From: Bacteroidales bacterium
GTDB taxonomy: Bacteria; Bacteroidota; Bacteroidia; Bacteroidales; P3
DNA: 43,143 bases
Assembly (NCBI GenBank): GCA_017645585.1
Contig: JAGCOF010000055.1
Coordinates: 1-43,143, forward strand
Direction of reading: 5' to 3'
Below, piece after piece: positions 7,545 through 17,414 of this stretch. The position numbers were made by a program, and so were the translations under genes. Numbering within the stretch: position 1 is the first letter of the stretch; each line of letters starts with the position of its first letter. Below the pieces are notes generated by a model. It was not told the DNA's origin. It searched no databases and was given only the letters and a program-made list of their open reading frames with translations.

Positions 7545-9554
7545 ATGATAAAATATTTTTTCGCTGCCAGCCTTATGGTGCTGGTGGCTCTAAGTGTCGA
7601 AGCACAGAACGACACAACAATGCGTCGCACGCTGGACGAAGTATCAATTCAGCAGCGCAAAACGGAGGGAGTCTCACGTCTGGGTGGTGCCGTCAACGGC
7701 CTTCAGCTGGGACAGGACGAGCTGTTCCGAGCCGCCTGTTGCAACCTCGGCGAAAGTTTCATCACCAATCCCTCTGTCGACGTGAACTATAACGATGCCG
7801 CTGTGGGCGCCAAACAGATTAAACTGCTGGGCCTCAGCGGACAGTATGTGCAGATGCTATTGGAGAACCTGCCCGTCGCCCTTGGTGCCGCCATGCCCTA
7901 CCAACTGGGCTATGTGCCCGGAGCCTGGATGAAGAGCATCTCGGTGAGCAAGGGTGCCTCGAGCGTGAAGAACGGGCCGCAGAGCATCACGGGTCAAATC
8001 AACGTGGAATACCTCAAGCCCGAGGACGAACCCGCCCTCCAAGTCAACGTCTACGGCGACAGCCGCCTCAAGGGTGAGGCCAATGTCATGGGCAACTTCC
8101 ACCTCAACCATAACCTCAGCACCGAAGTGCTGACACACTATGAGAAGGACTTCATGCACATGGATGAAGACGGCGACGGATGGCACGACTCGCCCGCCCT
8201 CGAGCAGCTGCACCTGCAGAACCGTTGGTACTACGCCAAAGGCCGCTACATCATGCACGCCGGTTTCGGCTATCTGCATGAGAACCGCGAGGGCGGCCAG
8301 ATGAAGGATTTCGCCCCCAACCTCTACCGGGTGATGATTGAAGCCGACCGGCTGGATGCCTACATGAAGCACGCCTTCCTGCTCGACCGCAAGCACAACA
8401 CCAACCTCGCCCTGCTGGCCACCGGGAGCCTTTACAACCTCGACGGCACCTTCGGTCTTAAGGAATACTCCGACCGTCAACACAGCCTCAACACCCAGCT
8501 GGTGTTGGAGCACGACTTCAACGACATACACAATCTCTCCACAGGCCTCAGCTTCAATGCCGACCGGATGAACGAAAAGCTTCTCATCGGTACGATTGAA
8601 TCATTATCCAACCCTGCCGAGTACACTCCAGGTGCTTACGCACAATACACCTTCAAGCCCTCTTACAAGCTCACCGCAATGGCAGGCCTGAGGGTCGATT
8701 ACAGTTCGCTCTACGGCCGCAGCTACCTCACACCAAGATTGCATGTGAAATGGGTGCCTGCCGACTGGATGACCCTCCGTGCCTCCTCCGGCAAGGGCTA
8801 TCGCACACCCTATGCCCTCGCCGAGCACCATTACCTGCTCACCTCGGGACGCACCCTCGTCGTGGGCGACCTGAAGCAGGAAGAATCATGGAACAGCGGG
8901 CTCAGCCTTTCTTTCTATGTTCCCGTGATGGACCGCACGTTGACGCTCAACGCTGAATACTATTATACCGACTTTATCAACCAGGCTGTGGTGGACTTTG
9001 ACAGCGACCCCACCGCCATCACCATCGATAACCTCAACGGCACCTCCTACTCGCATACCCTGCAGGTGGACGCCAACTACGACCTCACAGAAGACCTCAA
9101 CCTGCTGGCGGCCTTCCGCTATAACCGTGTGATGTGCACCTATGGCGGGCAGCTGATGGAGAAACCCTTGCATAGTCGCTACAAAGGGCTCATCACGCTG
9201 AGCTGGAAGCCCATGCTGGCATTGTGGCAGGTGGATTTCACCCTGCAGCTCAATGGTGGCGGGCGCATCCCTGACTATCTTGACGAGAACGGGGCGTTGG
9301 TCTCCGGCGAAGAGTTCCCGGCCTACCTACAGCTCAACCTGCAGTTGACGCGCGAATTCCGCCGCTTCTCCCTCTATGTCGGCGGCGAGAACCTTACCAA
9401 CTACCGTCAGGAGAACCCCGTCATCAATGCCGCCAACCCTTGGTCCTCCACCTTCGACCCCACGCTTGTCTGGGGTCCCGTGCACGGCATCATGGCCTAT
9501 GCCGGCATACGGTTGAACTTTCCCCTGCCGGAACATAAAGACGAACACAAATAA
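7545..9554 (+). CDS. TonB-dependent outer membrane receptor (metal-uptake type)
   Basis: A 669-residue outer membrane transporter with signal peptide MIKYFFAASLMVLVALSVEAQ. A plug domain covers about residues 27-160 (LLGLSGQYVQMLLENLPV and VSKGASSVKNGPQSITGQINV are typical plug strands), followed by a 22-strand-type barrel. No carboxypeptidase-like N-terminal extension is present, unlike SusC proteins. An acidic loop MDEDGDGWHDSP (206-217) resembles the Asp/Gly-rich loop common in Bacteroidota metal-type receptors. The C-terminus carries a short charged His-containing tail (LPEHKDEHK) past the last barrel strand. Located between the HYC_CC_PP gene and an HMA-domain gene, it probably imports a metal or metal complex; the exact substrate is not shown by the sequence. 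Confidence 0.88.
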   Translation: MIKYFFAASLMVLVALSVEAQNDTTMRRTLDEVSIQQRKTEGVSRLGGAVNGLQLGQDELFRAACCNLGESFITNPSVDVNYNDAAVGAKQIKLLGLSGQYVQMLLENLPVALGAAMPYQLGYVPGAWMKSISVSKGASSVKNGPQSITGQINVEYLKPEDEPALQVNVYGDSRLKGEANVMGNFHLNHNLSTEVLTHYEKDFMHMDEDGDGWHDSPALEQLHLQNRWYYAKGRYIMHAGFGYLHENREGGQMKDFAPNLYRVMIEADRLDAYMKHAFLLDRKHNTNLALLATGSLYNLDGTFGLKEYSDRQHSLNTQLVLEHDFNDIHNLSTGLSFNADRMNEKLLIGTIESLSNPAEYTPGAYAQYTFKPSYKLTAMAGLRVDYSSLYGRSYLTPRLHVKWVPADWMTLRASSGKGYRTPYALAEHHYLLTSGRTLVVGDLKQEESWNSGLSLSFYVPVMDRTLTLNAEYYYTDFINQAVVDFDSDPTAITIDNLNGTSYSHTLQVDANYDLTEDLNLLAAFRYNRVMCTYGGQLMEKPLHSRYKGLITLSWKPMLALWQVDFTLQLNGGGRIPDYLDENGALVSGEEFPAYLQLNLQLTREFRRFSLYVGGENLTNYRQENPVINAANPWSSTFDPTLVWGPVHGIMAYAGIRLNFPLPEHKDEHK

Positions 9555-9566
9555 TACTATATCACC

Positions 9567-9875
9567 ATGAAACAGATCCTTTTAATCTTCCTCTCCAGCC
9601 TGCTGCTGATAGTGGCCGGCAAAGACCTCCGCGTGCTGGTGATGACTCCCACGCCACAGATGCATTGTGAAAGTTGCGAAAACAAAATCAAGAATAACCT
9701 CCGCTTCGAGAGCGGTGTGAAGAAAATCGAGACCAGCATCAAGGAGCAGACGGTCACAGTGACCTACGACGCCTCAAAGACCAACGTTCAGAAAATTCAG
9801 GCAGCCATGAAAAACATTGGCTACAACACTCATGTAGTGTCGGACAAACCGAAAGAAAAAGAGAAGAAAAAATAG
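9567..9875 (+). CDS. Exported heavy-metal-associated (HMA) domain protein
   Basis: A 102-residue protein: hydrophobic N-terminal segment (1-18, probable signal or anchor), then a ferredoxin-like HMA fold with metal-binding motif MHCESC (C34 and C37), the GVKKIETSIKEQTVTVTYD strand region and a C-terminal IGY motif. A lysine-rich tail (KPKEKEKKK) ends it. It starts 12 nt after the TonB receptor stop, so it is the last gene of the three-gene metal unit. By family it should bind a single Cu(I) or similar soft ion through the two cysteines and may act as a periplasmic metallochaperone for what the receptor imports (inference). Confidence 0.85.
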   Translation: MKQILLIFLSSLLLIVAGKDLRVLVMTPTPQMHCESCENKIKNNLRFESGVKKIETSIKEQTVTVTYDASKTNVQKIQAAMKNIGYNTHVVSDKPKEKEKKK

Positions 9876-9880
9876 TAAGA

Positions 9881-9910
9881 AGAAAGGCGCCTCATCGGAG
9901 ACGCCTTTCT
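9881..9910 (+). terminator. Terminator between HMA gene and ribBA (probably bidirectional)
   Basis: The stem agaaaggcg/cgcctttct (9881-9889 and 9902-9910) is extended by CTC/GAG after one mismatch, with loop atcg. TTTATTT follows on the plus strand. A weaker T-rich tail follows on the minus strand, so it may also serve the convergent ribBA unit. Confidence 0.8.
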
Positions 9911-11122
9911 TTATTTGATGTGGAGCTCGTGACCCATGCGGTCCTGCTTGGTCTTGAGGTAACGCTCGTTGTATTTGTTGGGCTCGATGACGATGGGCAC
10001 TATCTCGGTCACTTCCAAACCGTAGCCCTCGAGGCCGGTGCGCTTGACGGGGTTGTTGGTGATGAGGCGCATCTTGCTGACTTTCTGCGCACGAAGTATC
10101 TGTGCACCAATACCATAGTCGCGCTCATCGGGCTTGAAGCCGAGCTTGATGTTGGCGTCGACGGTGTCGAAGCCCTGCTCCTGGAGATGGTAGGCTTTGA
10201 GCTTGTTGACCAGACCTATGCCACGACCCTCCTGGCTCATATAGACGATGAGACCTTTGCCCTCACGCTCAATCATCTCCATGGCGTGGTGCAGCTGGTC
10301 GCCGCAGTCGCACTTGCAGGAGCCGAAGATGTCGCCGGTGGCGCAGCTGGAATGTACACGCACCAACACGGGCTCGTCCTCCCGCCACTCGCCCTTGCGG
10401 AGCACCATGTGGGTGACGCCGTTGTCAAGCTGGGTGTAGGCAATGAGGTTGAAGTTGCCCCAACGGGTGGGCAGGAAGACCTCCTCTTCCTTGCGGATGA
10501 GGGTCTCGTGAGCTATACGGTAGGCGATGAGGTCCTTGATAGTCACTATCTTGAGGCCATGCTTCTTGGCCACCTCCTGCAGCTGCGGCATACGGGCCAT
10601 GGTGCCGTCATCGTTGATGATTTCGATGAGGGCGCCGGCGGGATAGAGGCCAGCGAGGCGAGCCAGGTCGACGGCCGCCTCGGTGTGGCCGGCACGCACG
10701 AGCACGCCGCCGTTGCGGGCGCGCAGGGGGTTGATGTGCCCGGGTCGACCCAGCTGGTCGGCCTTGGTGTTGGGGTCGGCCAGGGCGCGGATGGTGCTGG
10801 CGCGGTCGTGCATGGAGACACCTGTGGTGCAGCCGTCGAGCAGGTTGTCGACGGTGACGGTGAATGGAGTACCGAGGAGCGAGGTGTTGTCGTGCACCTG
10901 CATGTCGAGCTGCAGTTCGTGGCAGCGCTGCTCGGTGATGGGAGCGCAGAGGACACCGCGGCCGTTCTTGAGCATGAAGTTGACATGCTCGGGGGTAATC
11001 TTCTCGGCGGCCATGATAAAGTCGCCCTCGTTCTCACGGTCCTCATCGTCGACCACAATAACGAACTTGCCTTCGCGGAAGTCCTCTATGGCCTCTTCTA
11101 TAGTGTTGATCTTGAATTCCAT
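9911..11122 (-). CDS. ribBA: Bifunctional 3,4-dihydroxy-2-butanone-4-phosphate synthase / GTP cyclohydrolase II
   Basis: A 403-residue enzyme supplying both precursors of riboflavin. I start at ATG 11120-11122 ([20 protein letters not shown]); longer frames upstream run into mazG and look nothing like the family. The N-terminal half is the DHBP synthase with [10 protein letters not shown] (25-34) and the acidic-loop region. The C-terminal half is GTP cyclohydrolase II with the zinc motif C-x10-C-x-C in [17 protein letters not shown] and the catalytic segment SQEGRGIGL. Both halves look intact. It follows mazG by 23 nt and is the last gene of the recA-to-ribBA run. No FMN riboswitch is visible upstream, and the spacing leaves no room for one. 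Confidence 0.95.
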   Translation of the reverse strand: MEFKINTIEEAIEDFREGKFVIVVDDEDRENEGDFIMAAEKITPEHVNFMLKNGRGVLCAPITEQRCHELQLDMQVHDNTSLLGTPFTVTVDNLLDGCTTGVSMHDRASTIRALADPNTKADQLGRPGHINPLRARNGGVLVRAGHTEAAVDLARLAGLYPAGALIEIINDDGTMARMPQLQEVAKKHGLKIVTIKDLIAYRIAHETLIRKEEEVFLPTRWGNFNLIAYTQLDNGVTHMVLRKGEWREDEPVLVRVHSSCATGDIFGSCKCDCGDQLHHAMEMIEREGKGLIVYMSQEGRGIGLVNKLKAYHLQEQGFDTVDANIKLGFKPDERDYGIGAQILRAQKVSKMRLITNNPVKRTGLEGYGLEVTEIVPIVIEPNKYNERYLKTKQDRMGHELHIK

Positions 11123-11145
11123 GTATCTATGATTGTGTTTTTTTG

Positions 11146-11769
11146 TTATTGCTTGGGGGTATTGTATTGCTGGCGGAAACGGTAGTTGGCGCCACAGAGG
11201 GCGTCGTCGGCGTTGATGCCGTGGCGGCGGGCCCAATCTATCAAGGCGAAAAGATAGTCGCCAAACGCTTTCTCATCCATCTCTTCCTTCCACTCTACAC
11301 GCTCCGCTTTCCATTCCTTGTTCATGCCGGCCACTTTTTCCTGCATACGCACGGCCTTGACAAGCGAGGGGAGGCTGTCGGGCACTCCGTCGAGCACGCC
11401 GTGGCGGTCTTTTTCGCGCATCTTCAGCTGCTCCCAACTCTCACCGTGGTAGTCGTCCTTGTGGTAGATAAAGGGGTGGCGGTCGACGAGTTTGTCACAG
11501 ATGGCGTTGTAGACGTCAGCAGTAGTGAAGAGGCCCTGCTCCTCGGCAATCTTGCAGTAGAACATAATATGCATGACCAAGTCGCCAAGTTCCTTTTTGA
11601 GGTGGTCGGTATTGCCCGAGACGATGGCCTCACTGAGCTCGTGAACCTCCTCGATGGTGAGGTAGCGCAGGCTCTGGAGGGTCTGCACACGGTCCCAGGG
11701 ACACTCTTTCCTCAGGGTGTCGAGGATGTCGCTGAGGCGTTCAAATGCGGTGTACGTCGTCGACTCCAT
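11146..11769 (-). CDS. mazG: MazG-type nucleoside triphosphate pyrophosphohydrolase
   Basis: A 207-residue NTP pyrophosphatase that cleaves (d)NTPs to NMP and PPi. The core helices are clear: [27 protein letters not shown], then [22 protein letters not shown], matching the EExxE...ExxD metal site. [19 protein letters not shown] and [18 protein letters not shown] follow the MazG layout. It is shorter than the usual ~260 residues of the two-domain protein: the second domain is compressed and ends [15 protein letters not shown]. Its start lies 29 nt inside the 3' end of the rel/spoT gene, a coupling that makes sense given MazG's known link to stringent-response nucleotide pools (established for E. 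coli, inferred here). Confidence 0.92.
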   Translation of the reverse strand: MESTTYTAFERLSDILDTLRKECPWDRVQTLQSLRYLTIEEVHELSEAIVSGNTDHLKKELGDLVMHIMFYCKIAEEQGLFTTADVYNAICDKLVDRHPFIYHKDDYHGESWEQLKMREKDRHGVLDGVPDSLPSLVKAVRMQEKVAGMNKEWKAERVEWKEEMDEKAFGDYLFALIDWARRHGINADDALCGANYRFRQQYNTPKQ

Positions 11770-13915
11770 CGATAGCTTTCAGTTTTCTAATCAATCCGTC
11801 AAGGCTCTCCACATCGTTGACATAGAGCATGATGATGCCTCGACCCACACCCTCGGAGGCTTCCAGCGTGATGGCGCGCATATTGAGTGCCAATTCCTCG
11901 GAGATGAGGCGTGTGATGTCCTGCAGGAGTCCCTTGCGGTCAATGGCGGTGAGGGCAATACCTGTGAGGAGCGAGAGTTGCTCGCCCGGACGCCACTTGG
12001 CGCGGACAATGTGGTTCTCATGGTTAGCCATCTCATCCATGGCCACCTTGCAGTTGGTGCGGTGCACCATGATTTTCCCGTCCTGCACGATACCTACCAC
12101 CTGGTCACCCTGTACGGGCTTGCAGCAAGGGGCCATCTCAGTGGGCAGATCCTCGTATTCCTTGTCAAGCAGGAAGGGATTGGTCTTAGTTTCGTGGAAG
12201 AAGAAATTAGGTTCCGGTCGGGCCTTGCCAAAGCACTCGGCGATGTGGCGCTCGTTGATGGTTCCGACAGCGATGTCGTAAAAGAGGTCGATATCAGAGG
12301 GCTGATTGAGGAAGCGCTTGAGTTGACCGAAGTTCTGGGGGTTGTTGCGAATATTAAAGCGGCGAAGGTATTCGTCCAGGCGGCGCTTGCCTTCAGCACT
12401 GTAGCCCTTACGCCAGGTGCGGAGAAAGTCCTTGATGGCCTCGCGAGCATGGGGTGTCTGGCACTCTTTGAGCCATTCTTCGGTGGGGACAGTGTTCTCT
12501 GTGGTGAGCACCTGCACCTGGTCGCCGGTGTGAAGGCGTTCGCTACGGCTGGCCACACGGGCATTGATTTTGGCACCAATGCAGTGATGGCCGAGGTCGG
12601 TGTGGATGGCGTAGGCGAAGTCAAGCACCGTGCTGCGCGACGGCAGGGTGATGGTCTTGCCGTGGGGAGTGAAAAGGTATATCTCCTTAGTGTAGAGGGC
12701 TTCCTTGAACTCCTCGACGAGGTCGAGGGCGCTCTTGTCGCTCTGCTCGAGCGAGGTACGTATCTGTGCAAGCCACTCCTCGACGGGGTTGTTATCGATG
12801 TGTTCTTCGGGGTGCGCCTCCTTGTAGAGGAAGTGGGCCGCCATGCCTTTTTCGGCTATGGTGTCCATGCGCTCGGTGCGTATCTGTATCTCCACCCACT
12901 GCCCGATGGGGGTCATGACAGTGGTCTGGAGGCTCTCATAGCCATTGTTCTTGGGGTGGGTAATCCAATCGCGGAAACGATTGGGATTAGGGTCAAAGGA
13001 GCCGGAAATCATGGCGTAGATGCGGAAGCACTCCTCCTTTTCGTGTTCACGAGGCACGCCGTGGAGGACGATGCGCATGGCGTAGAGATCGTAAATCTCG
13101 TTGAAATCCACGTGCTTGTTCTCTATCTTCTTCCAACAACTGTAGACCGACTTGACACGGGTCTTGACGGTGTAGTTGTAGCCTGCCTGGTCGAGCATCT
13201 GCCGCACGGGCTCGTAGAGACACTCCCTCAGTTGCTCGCCTATGGCGGCAGTGGCGGCTATCTTAGCAGCTATTTCAGCATACTTGTCGGGGTTGGTATA
13301 GCGCATAACCAAGTCTTCGAGCTCGGTCTTGATTTTGTAGAGCCCAAGGCGGTGCGCCAAAGGGATGTAAAGGTATGAAGTCTCGCTTGCGATGATGAGC
13401 TTCTTGGTGTCCTTCATCGAGTCGAGAGTGCGCATGTTGTGCAGACGGTCGCAGAGCTTGAGGAAGATGACATAGGCATCATTACACATCGAGAGCAGTA
13501 TCTTGCGATAGTTCTCGGCTTGTTTGCTCTCGGCCTGCTGGATGACCATAACGTCGTCAATCTTGGTGACGCCGTCGACGATGGTGGCCACACGCTCGCC
13601 GAAAACCATGCGCAATTCGTCGAGGGTGATGTCGGTGTCTTCGACCACGTCGTGCAACAGGGCGCTGATGACGGCAATGGGGCCCAAGCCCACCTCTTTG
13701 ACTGCTATCAAGGCGACAGCAAGTGGATGGAAGATGTAGGGCTCACCACTTTTTCGGCGTGTACCTGCATGGGCGCTCTTGGCCATGCGGTAAGCGCGCA
13801 GGATGCCTGCCTCTTCGTCGGCCGTGAGCGGCTTCAAATCGCGACAAGCGGCAATGAGTTCATAGTACTTGGCTTGTATCTCCAACTCTTCCCTTGCTTC
13901 GTCAATCTCGTACAT
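11741..13915 (-). CDS. Bifunctional (p)ppGpp synthetase/hydrolase, RelA/SpoT family
   Basis: A 724-residue long RSH enzyme. The hydrolase domain carries the HD motif (HDVVED at 88-93, H63 upstream). The synthetase domain carries RVKSVYSCWKKIENKH, YDLYAMRI and IQIRTERMDTIAEKGMAAH. The TGS domain begins near LFTPHGKTITLPSRSTVLDFAYAIHT. A zinc-finger/helical region with ...PVQGDQVVGIV and a C-terminal ACT domain (GIALTAIDRKGLLQDITRLI) complete it. Both active sites look intact, so it probably makes and degrades the alarmone. It starts 3 nt after the beta-barrel-like gene at 13919 and overlaps mazG, so recA, 13919, rel and mazG appear cotranscribed. Confidence 0.95.
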   Translation of the reverse strand: MYEIDEAREELEIQAKYYELIAACRDLKPLTADEEAGILRAYRMAKSAHAGTRRKSGEPYIFHPLAVALIAVKEVGLGPIAVISALLHDVVEDTDITLDELRMVFGERVATIVDGVTKIDDVMVIQQAESKQAENYRKILLSMCNDAYVIFLKLCDRLHNMRTLDSMKDTKKLIIASETSYLYIPLAHRLGLYKIKTELEDLVMRYTNPDKYAEIAAKIAATAAIGEQLRECLYEPVRQMLDQAGYNYTVKTRVKSVYSCWKKIENKHVDFNEIYDLYAMRIVLHGVPREHEKEECFRIYAMISGSFDPNPNRFRDWITHPKNNGYESLQTTVMTPIGQWVEIQIRTERMDTIAEKGMAAHFLYKEAHPEEHIDNNPVEEWLAQIRTSLEQSDKSALDLVEEFKEALYTKEIYLFTPHGKTITLPSRSTVLDFAYAIHTDLGHHCIGAKINARVASRSERLHTGDQVQVLTTENTVPTEEWLKECQTPHAREAIKDFLRTWRKGYSAEGKRRLDEYLRRFNIRNNPQNFGQLKRFLNQPSDIDLFYDIAVGTINERHIAECFGKARPEPNFFFHETKTNPFLLDKEYEDLPTEMAPCCKPVQGDQVVGIVQDGKIMVHRTNCKVAMDEMANHENHIVRAKWRPGEQLSLLTGIALTAIDRKGLLQDITRLISEELALNMRAITLEASEGVGRGIIMLYVNDVESLDGLIRKLKAIDGVDDVHRI

Positions 13916-13918
13916 GGT

Positions 13919-14500
13919 TTACCAGAAAAGGGGATATAGTCCTGTGAAAGCGCTGATTTCAAGGCTTAAGCCACAAGTAAAGAAAGGCTGCCTGCCCACC
14001 ATGCCAACACCGATGGAGAGGGATTCCCAACAGAAACGGCCGTCGCGTCGAGGAGCTGCCATACGAAGGCCCAATTCGCCACCGAGGTGGTTGCTGACCA
14101 TCACGCCCCCATAGAGGTGCCAATCGAGCATATCGCCATTGTCGGACAGACGTAGAACGGGCCCTAAAGAGACGTAGGAGTGGCTGAAGCCTCCCATTAG
14201 TGAGCCGTAGAGGCCCCACCGCTCGGGCAGATAAGTGAAATTGATACCTATAGCCAAATCGCCGTTGCCCAGCAGACCCTCCAACTCAAAAAAGAAAGCG
14301 TTGTACTCGTTGCTCAGGCGGTTGAAATAGTGATGCTTCGGCAGGTGCGCTATCGTGTCGCCAGCTTGAGTCTGTCCAATGACATTGCCCAAGGTGTCAT
14401 AGTATACCGGCGCACCCAGCACATTGCGGTTGCGGCTGGGACTTTGCGCCACTGCCGCCACCGACAGCATAAGCATCAACAATATCAGCAGACGTTTCAT
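13919..14500 (-). CDS. Exported protein, outer-membrane beta-barrel-like, unknown function
   Basis: A 193-residue protein with a clear signal peptide ([19 protein letters not shown]). The mature part alternates hydrophobic and polar residues with many Gly and aromatic residues ([26 protein letters not shown]) and ends in FW, suggesting a small outer membrane barrel. I recognise no family. Its ATG overlaps the recA stop (ATGA), and rel starts 3 nt after its stop, so it is embedded in the recA-rel unit. Nothing in its sequence ties it to DNA repair or the stringent response. Confidence 0.75.
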   Translation of the reverse strand: MKRLLILLMLMLSVAAVAQSPSRNRNVLGAPVYYDTLGNVIGQTQAGDTIAHLPKHHYFNRLSNEYNAFFFELEGLLGNGDLAIGINFTYLPERWGLYGSLMGGFSHSYVSLGPVLRLSDNGDMLDWHLYGGVMVSNHLGGELGLRMAAPRRDGRFCWESLSIGVGMVGRQPFFTCGLSLEISAFTGLYPLFW

Positions 14501-15531
14501 CCTTCGATGCTTGCTTTTTCTTTCAAGGCAGCACGTATCTTGCCTTCCAGCTCCTCGCAGAGCTCGGGGTTGTCGCGCAGCAGTTGTTTAAGGGCTTCAC
14601 GCCCCTGAGCCAACTTGGCATCGCCATAGCTGAACCACGAACCACTCTTGTGAATGATGTCGAGATCCACGCCCAAGTCAATAATCTCGCCCAGCTTGCT
14701 GATACCCTCGCCAAACATGAGGTCGAACTCGCACTGACGGAAGGGAGGGGCCACTTTGTTCTTCACCACGCGCACCTTCACACGGTTACCGATATTCTGG
14801 TCGCCGTCCTTGATGGCCTGGGTGCGACGTATGTCAACACGCACCGAAGCATAGAACTTCAGGGCGTTGCCGCCGGTAGTGGTCTCGGGGTTACCGAAGA
14901 GGATGCCTATCTTCTCGCGCAGCTGGTTGATAAAGATGCAGCAGCAGTTGGTCTTGCTGATGGTGGCCGTCAGTTTGCGCATGGCCTGGCTCATGAGACG
15001 TGCCTGGAGGCCCACCTTGCTGTCACCCATATCGCCGTCAATCTCGGCCTTGGGGGTAAGAGCAGCCACGGAGTCGATGACAATGATGTCAATGGCACCG
15101 GAACGAATGAGGTTGTCAGCAATCTCAAGGGCCTGTTCGCCGTTGTCAGGCTGCGACACCAGCAGGTTGTCGATGTCCACACCCAGCTTCTTGGCATAAA
15201 AGCTGTCGAAAGCATGCTCAGCGTCAATGAAGGCCGCGATACCGCCTTTCTTCTGGCACTCAGCGATAGCATGGATGGCCAAGGTGGTCTTACCGGAACT
15301 CTCAGGACCGTAGATTTCAATAACGCGGCCACGCGGGAAACCACCAACGCCCAGCGCCATATCAAGGCTGATGCTACCAGTCGAGATGACATCAAGCTGT
15401 TCATTTGGGCGGTCGCCAAGCTTCATGATGGATCCTTTGCCATAACTCTTCTCAATCTTGTCCAGCGTGCTCTGCAGTATTTTCAGTTTTTCCTGCTTCA
15501 AGGCATCTGCTTCGTTCACTTCTTTTGCCAT
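14497..15531 (-). CDS. recA: Recombinase RecA
   Basis: A 344-residue recombinase. I start at [20 protein letters not shown] (ATG 15529-15531) rather than three codons upstream, because the family begins like this. Walker A GPESSGKT lies at 75-82. Walker B ([13 protein letters not shown]), the L1/L2 loops with [21 protein letters not shown], and a short acidic C-terminus are present. Its stop overlaps the next gene by ATGA. A -7 box lies about 45 nt upstream. No LexA-type operator that I can recognise is visible in the 80-nt leader. Confidence 0.98.
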   Translation of the reverse strand: MAKEVNEADALKQEKLKILQSTLDKIEKSYGKGSIMKLGDRPNEQLDVISTGSISLDMALGVGGFPRGRVIEIYGPESSGKTTLAIHAIAECQKKGGIAAFIDAEHAFDSFYAKKLGVDIDNLLVSQPDNGEQALEIADNLIRSGAIDIIVIDSVAALTPKAEIDGDMGDSKVGLQARLMSQAMRKLTATISKTNCCCIFINQLREKIGILFGNPETTTGGNALKFYASVRVDIRRTQAIKDGDQNIGNRVKVRVVKNKVAPPFRQCEFDLMFGEGISKLGEIIDLGVDLDIIHKSGSWFSYGDAKLAQGREALKQLLRDNPELCEELEGKIRAALKEKASIEG

Positions 15532-15577
15532 AATGTTCAAGTATTTAGTTTATTATTTGTTCTTCGTTTGATAGGTG

Positions 15578-15585
15578 CAAATATA
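15578..15585 (-). promoter_or_regulatory. -7 box of the recA promoter
   Basis: The minus strand reads TATATTTGC. No clean TTTG at -33 is visible. The box lies between the GH3 lipoprotein gene and recA and predicts a leader of about 40 nt. Confidence 0.6.
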
Positions 15586-15613
15586 CACTTTTTTTCTTTG
15601 CCATCGATAAAAA

Positions 15614-16798
15614 CTATAATCGAAGCCCAGGGGCCCGCACCCTGTCGGCACTCTGACGGATACGCTCTTCGGTGACTTCGCCGTCGGCCACCATCTGTTT
15701 AATGACCTTGACGGCGCGAGGCACCATATTGACGTCGTAAGTGCCGCCATTATTGCTCAAGCACAGCAGGTCGGCACCCGCCAGCACCGCCATGCGGACA
15801 GCTTTCTCAAAGCTGTACTGCTGCACGATGGCACCCATGGCGAGATCGTCGGTGACGATGACACCATCATACCCCAGCGTATCACGCAGGTAGGAGGTAA
15901 TCTTGGGCGACAAGGAGGCAGGCAATCCCGACGGGTCGAGCTGGCGGTTGATGACGTGAGCGGTCATTACCATGCCGGGGATTGTAAAGCCGAAAAGCGG
16001 TTCTTCATACGGCGTGACATAGAAGTTTTCGTTGGTCATGCGATAAGGCTCCAACTCACAGCGCTGCCAAGTGTCGGTGACGTCGACAAGCCCTTTGTGG
16101 GTGTCGCCTGTGGCGCTGCCATGACCAGGGAAGTGTTTGAAACAACTGATGACACTGTGGTTGCGCAACTCATTGGCCCAGATAAGGCAACAGCGGCGCA
16201 CCACAGCAGGGTCGCCCGAGAAACTGCGCTCAATACCTCCTATAACAGGACAGCGGGGGTTGACATTCACGTCGGCCACGGGAGCAAAGTCGAGGTTGAT
16301 ACCTATCTCCTCGAGCATCTTACCTGTGAGGTCGGCATAGTAGCGCACCGTGTCGTCGCCCTTGGCGGCACATTTCTGTGCCGACGGAATGGCGGGGAAG
16401 CCGTAACGTGTGCTGAGGCGGCTGACATAGCCACCCTCCTGATCGATGCCTATCAGCAGGCTATCAACGGTAGCAAAAGACCGCAACTGCTTGCACAGCC
16501 GCTTCAACTGTTCGGCATCCTTGATGTTGCGGCCACGGGTGCCGGTAGGCACATCATAGTCGAACAATATCACGCTGCCTACATGATAGTCGCGCAGGGC
16601 GCTGATAATCTCAATGTTTTTGTCGTAGTCCAACTCCGTGCCACGGAAGCCCACAAGCAACATCATACCGATGTCCTCGTCAAGAGTGTATTCAGGTTCG
16701 GGATCTGTAATCTGAATACTCTGAGTATTCCGATTATTCTGGTTTCCACAACCCATAAGGGCCAGCATCAACGCTATAACAGTCAGTTTCATTTTCAT
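15614..16798 (-). CDS. Glycoside hydrolase family 3 lipoprotein (beta-N-acetylhexosaminidase-like)
   Basis: A 394-residue lipoprotein (signal MKMKLTVIALMLALMG, lipobox Cys17). The GH3 TIM barrel carries the NagZ signature KHFPGHGSATGDTHKGL, which includes the catalytic His loop, and VIVTDDLAMGAI with the Asp nucleophile. By family it removes terminal beta-N-acetylglucosamine, as in peptidoglycan turnover. A lipoprotein form would act at the envelope rather than in the cytoplasm, unlike E. coli NagZ. It overlaps the recR stop by 4 nt, so pgm-recR-GH3 form a unit. Confidence 0.9.
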   Translation of the reverse strand: MKMKLTVIALMLALMGCGNQNNRNTQSIQITDPEPEYTLDEDIGMMLLVGFRGTELDYDKNIEIISALRDYHVGSVILFDYDVPTGTRGRNIKDAEQLKRLCKQLRSFATVDSLLIGIDQEGGYVSRLSTRYGFPAIPSAQKCAAKGDDTVRYYADLTGKMLEEIGINLDFAPVADVNVNPRCPVIGGIERSFSGDPAVVRRCCLIWANELRNHSVISCFKHFPGHGSATGDTHKGLVDVTDTWQRCELEPYRMTNENFYVTPYEEPLFGFTIPGMVMTAHVINRQLDPSGLPASLSPKITSYLRDTLGYDGVIVTDDLAMGAIVQQYSFEKAVRMAVLAGADLLCLSNNGGTYDVNMVPRAVKVIKQMVADGEVTEERIRQSADRVRAPGLRL

Positions 16799-17409
16799 CC
16801 TTCAAAGGGTATTCTGTGGGCAATGCTGCGGCCCAAGGTAATCTCGTCGGCATACTCGAGGCTGTCGCCCACAGCCACGCCACGTGCCAGTGTGGTAATC
16901 TTCACCCCAAGAGGGCGCAGCTGGCGGCTGAGGTAGTAGTTGGTAGTGTCGCCTTCCATGGTGGTGGGCAGGGCCAAGATGACCTCCTCGACGGGAGCGG
17001 GGTCGCCGCTCTGCACACGGTGCAGCAGACTGTCAATCTCAAGGTCGTGCACACCGATGCCGTCGATGGGCGAAATGACGCCACCCAGCACATGGTAGAG
17101 TCCTCGGTACTGCTGCGTATTTTCCAGCGCCATCACATCCTGCACATTCTCCACCACACAGACGATGCCGCGCTGACGCTTCTCGCTGGCACAGATGGGG
17201 CACACTTCGGTGTCGCTCACATTGTGACAGTGGCGGCAATGATGTAGGTCAGTCTTCAGGCGCAGCAGAGCCTCGCTGAGGTCGCGCACCTTCAATTCGT
17301 CCTCCTTTAGCAGGTGCAACGCATAGCGCAGTGCCGACCGTTTGCCCACCCCCGGCAGGGTAGCCAACTGATCCACAGCCTCTTGTAATATCTTGGACGG
17401 CAACTCCAT
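16795..17409 (-). CDS. recR: Recombination mediator RecR
   Basis: A 204-residue protein of the RecFOR pathway. The ATG at 17407-17409 (MELPSKILQEAVDQL) is preferred over an upstream TTG. A helix-hairpin-helix (LATLPGVGKRSALRYALHLL), a four-Cys zinc finger (CRHCHNVSDTEVCPIC) and a Toprim domain (GIVCVVENVQDVMALE ... YHVLGGVISPIDG) are in order. The start lies 5 nt downstream of the end of the pgm gene; the end overlaps the GH3 lipoprotein start. Confidence 0.97.
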   Translation of the reverse strand: MELPSKILQEAVDQLATLPGVGKRSALRYALHLLKEDELKVRDLSEALLRLKTDLHHCRHCHNVSDTEVCPICASEKRQRGIVCVVENVQDVMALENTQQYRGLYHVLGGVISPIDGIGVHDLEIDSLLHRVQSGDPAPVEEVILALPTTMEGDTTNYYLSRQLRPLGVKITTLARGVAVGDSLEYADEITLGRSIAHRIPFEG

Positions 17410-17414
17410 CCCTA

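Noticed and set aside
11123-11145. FMN riboswitch upstream of ribBA
   Set aside because: Only 23 nt separate mazG from ribBA, far too little for the aptamer, and no RFN-type sequence is visible.
9920-13378. Long plus-strand frames opposite ribBA, mazG and rel
   Set aside because: These are shadows of well-identified minus-strand enzymes; the translated text has no recognisable domains.
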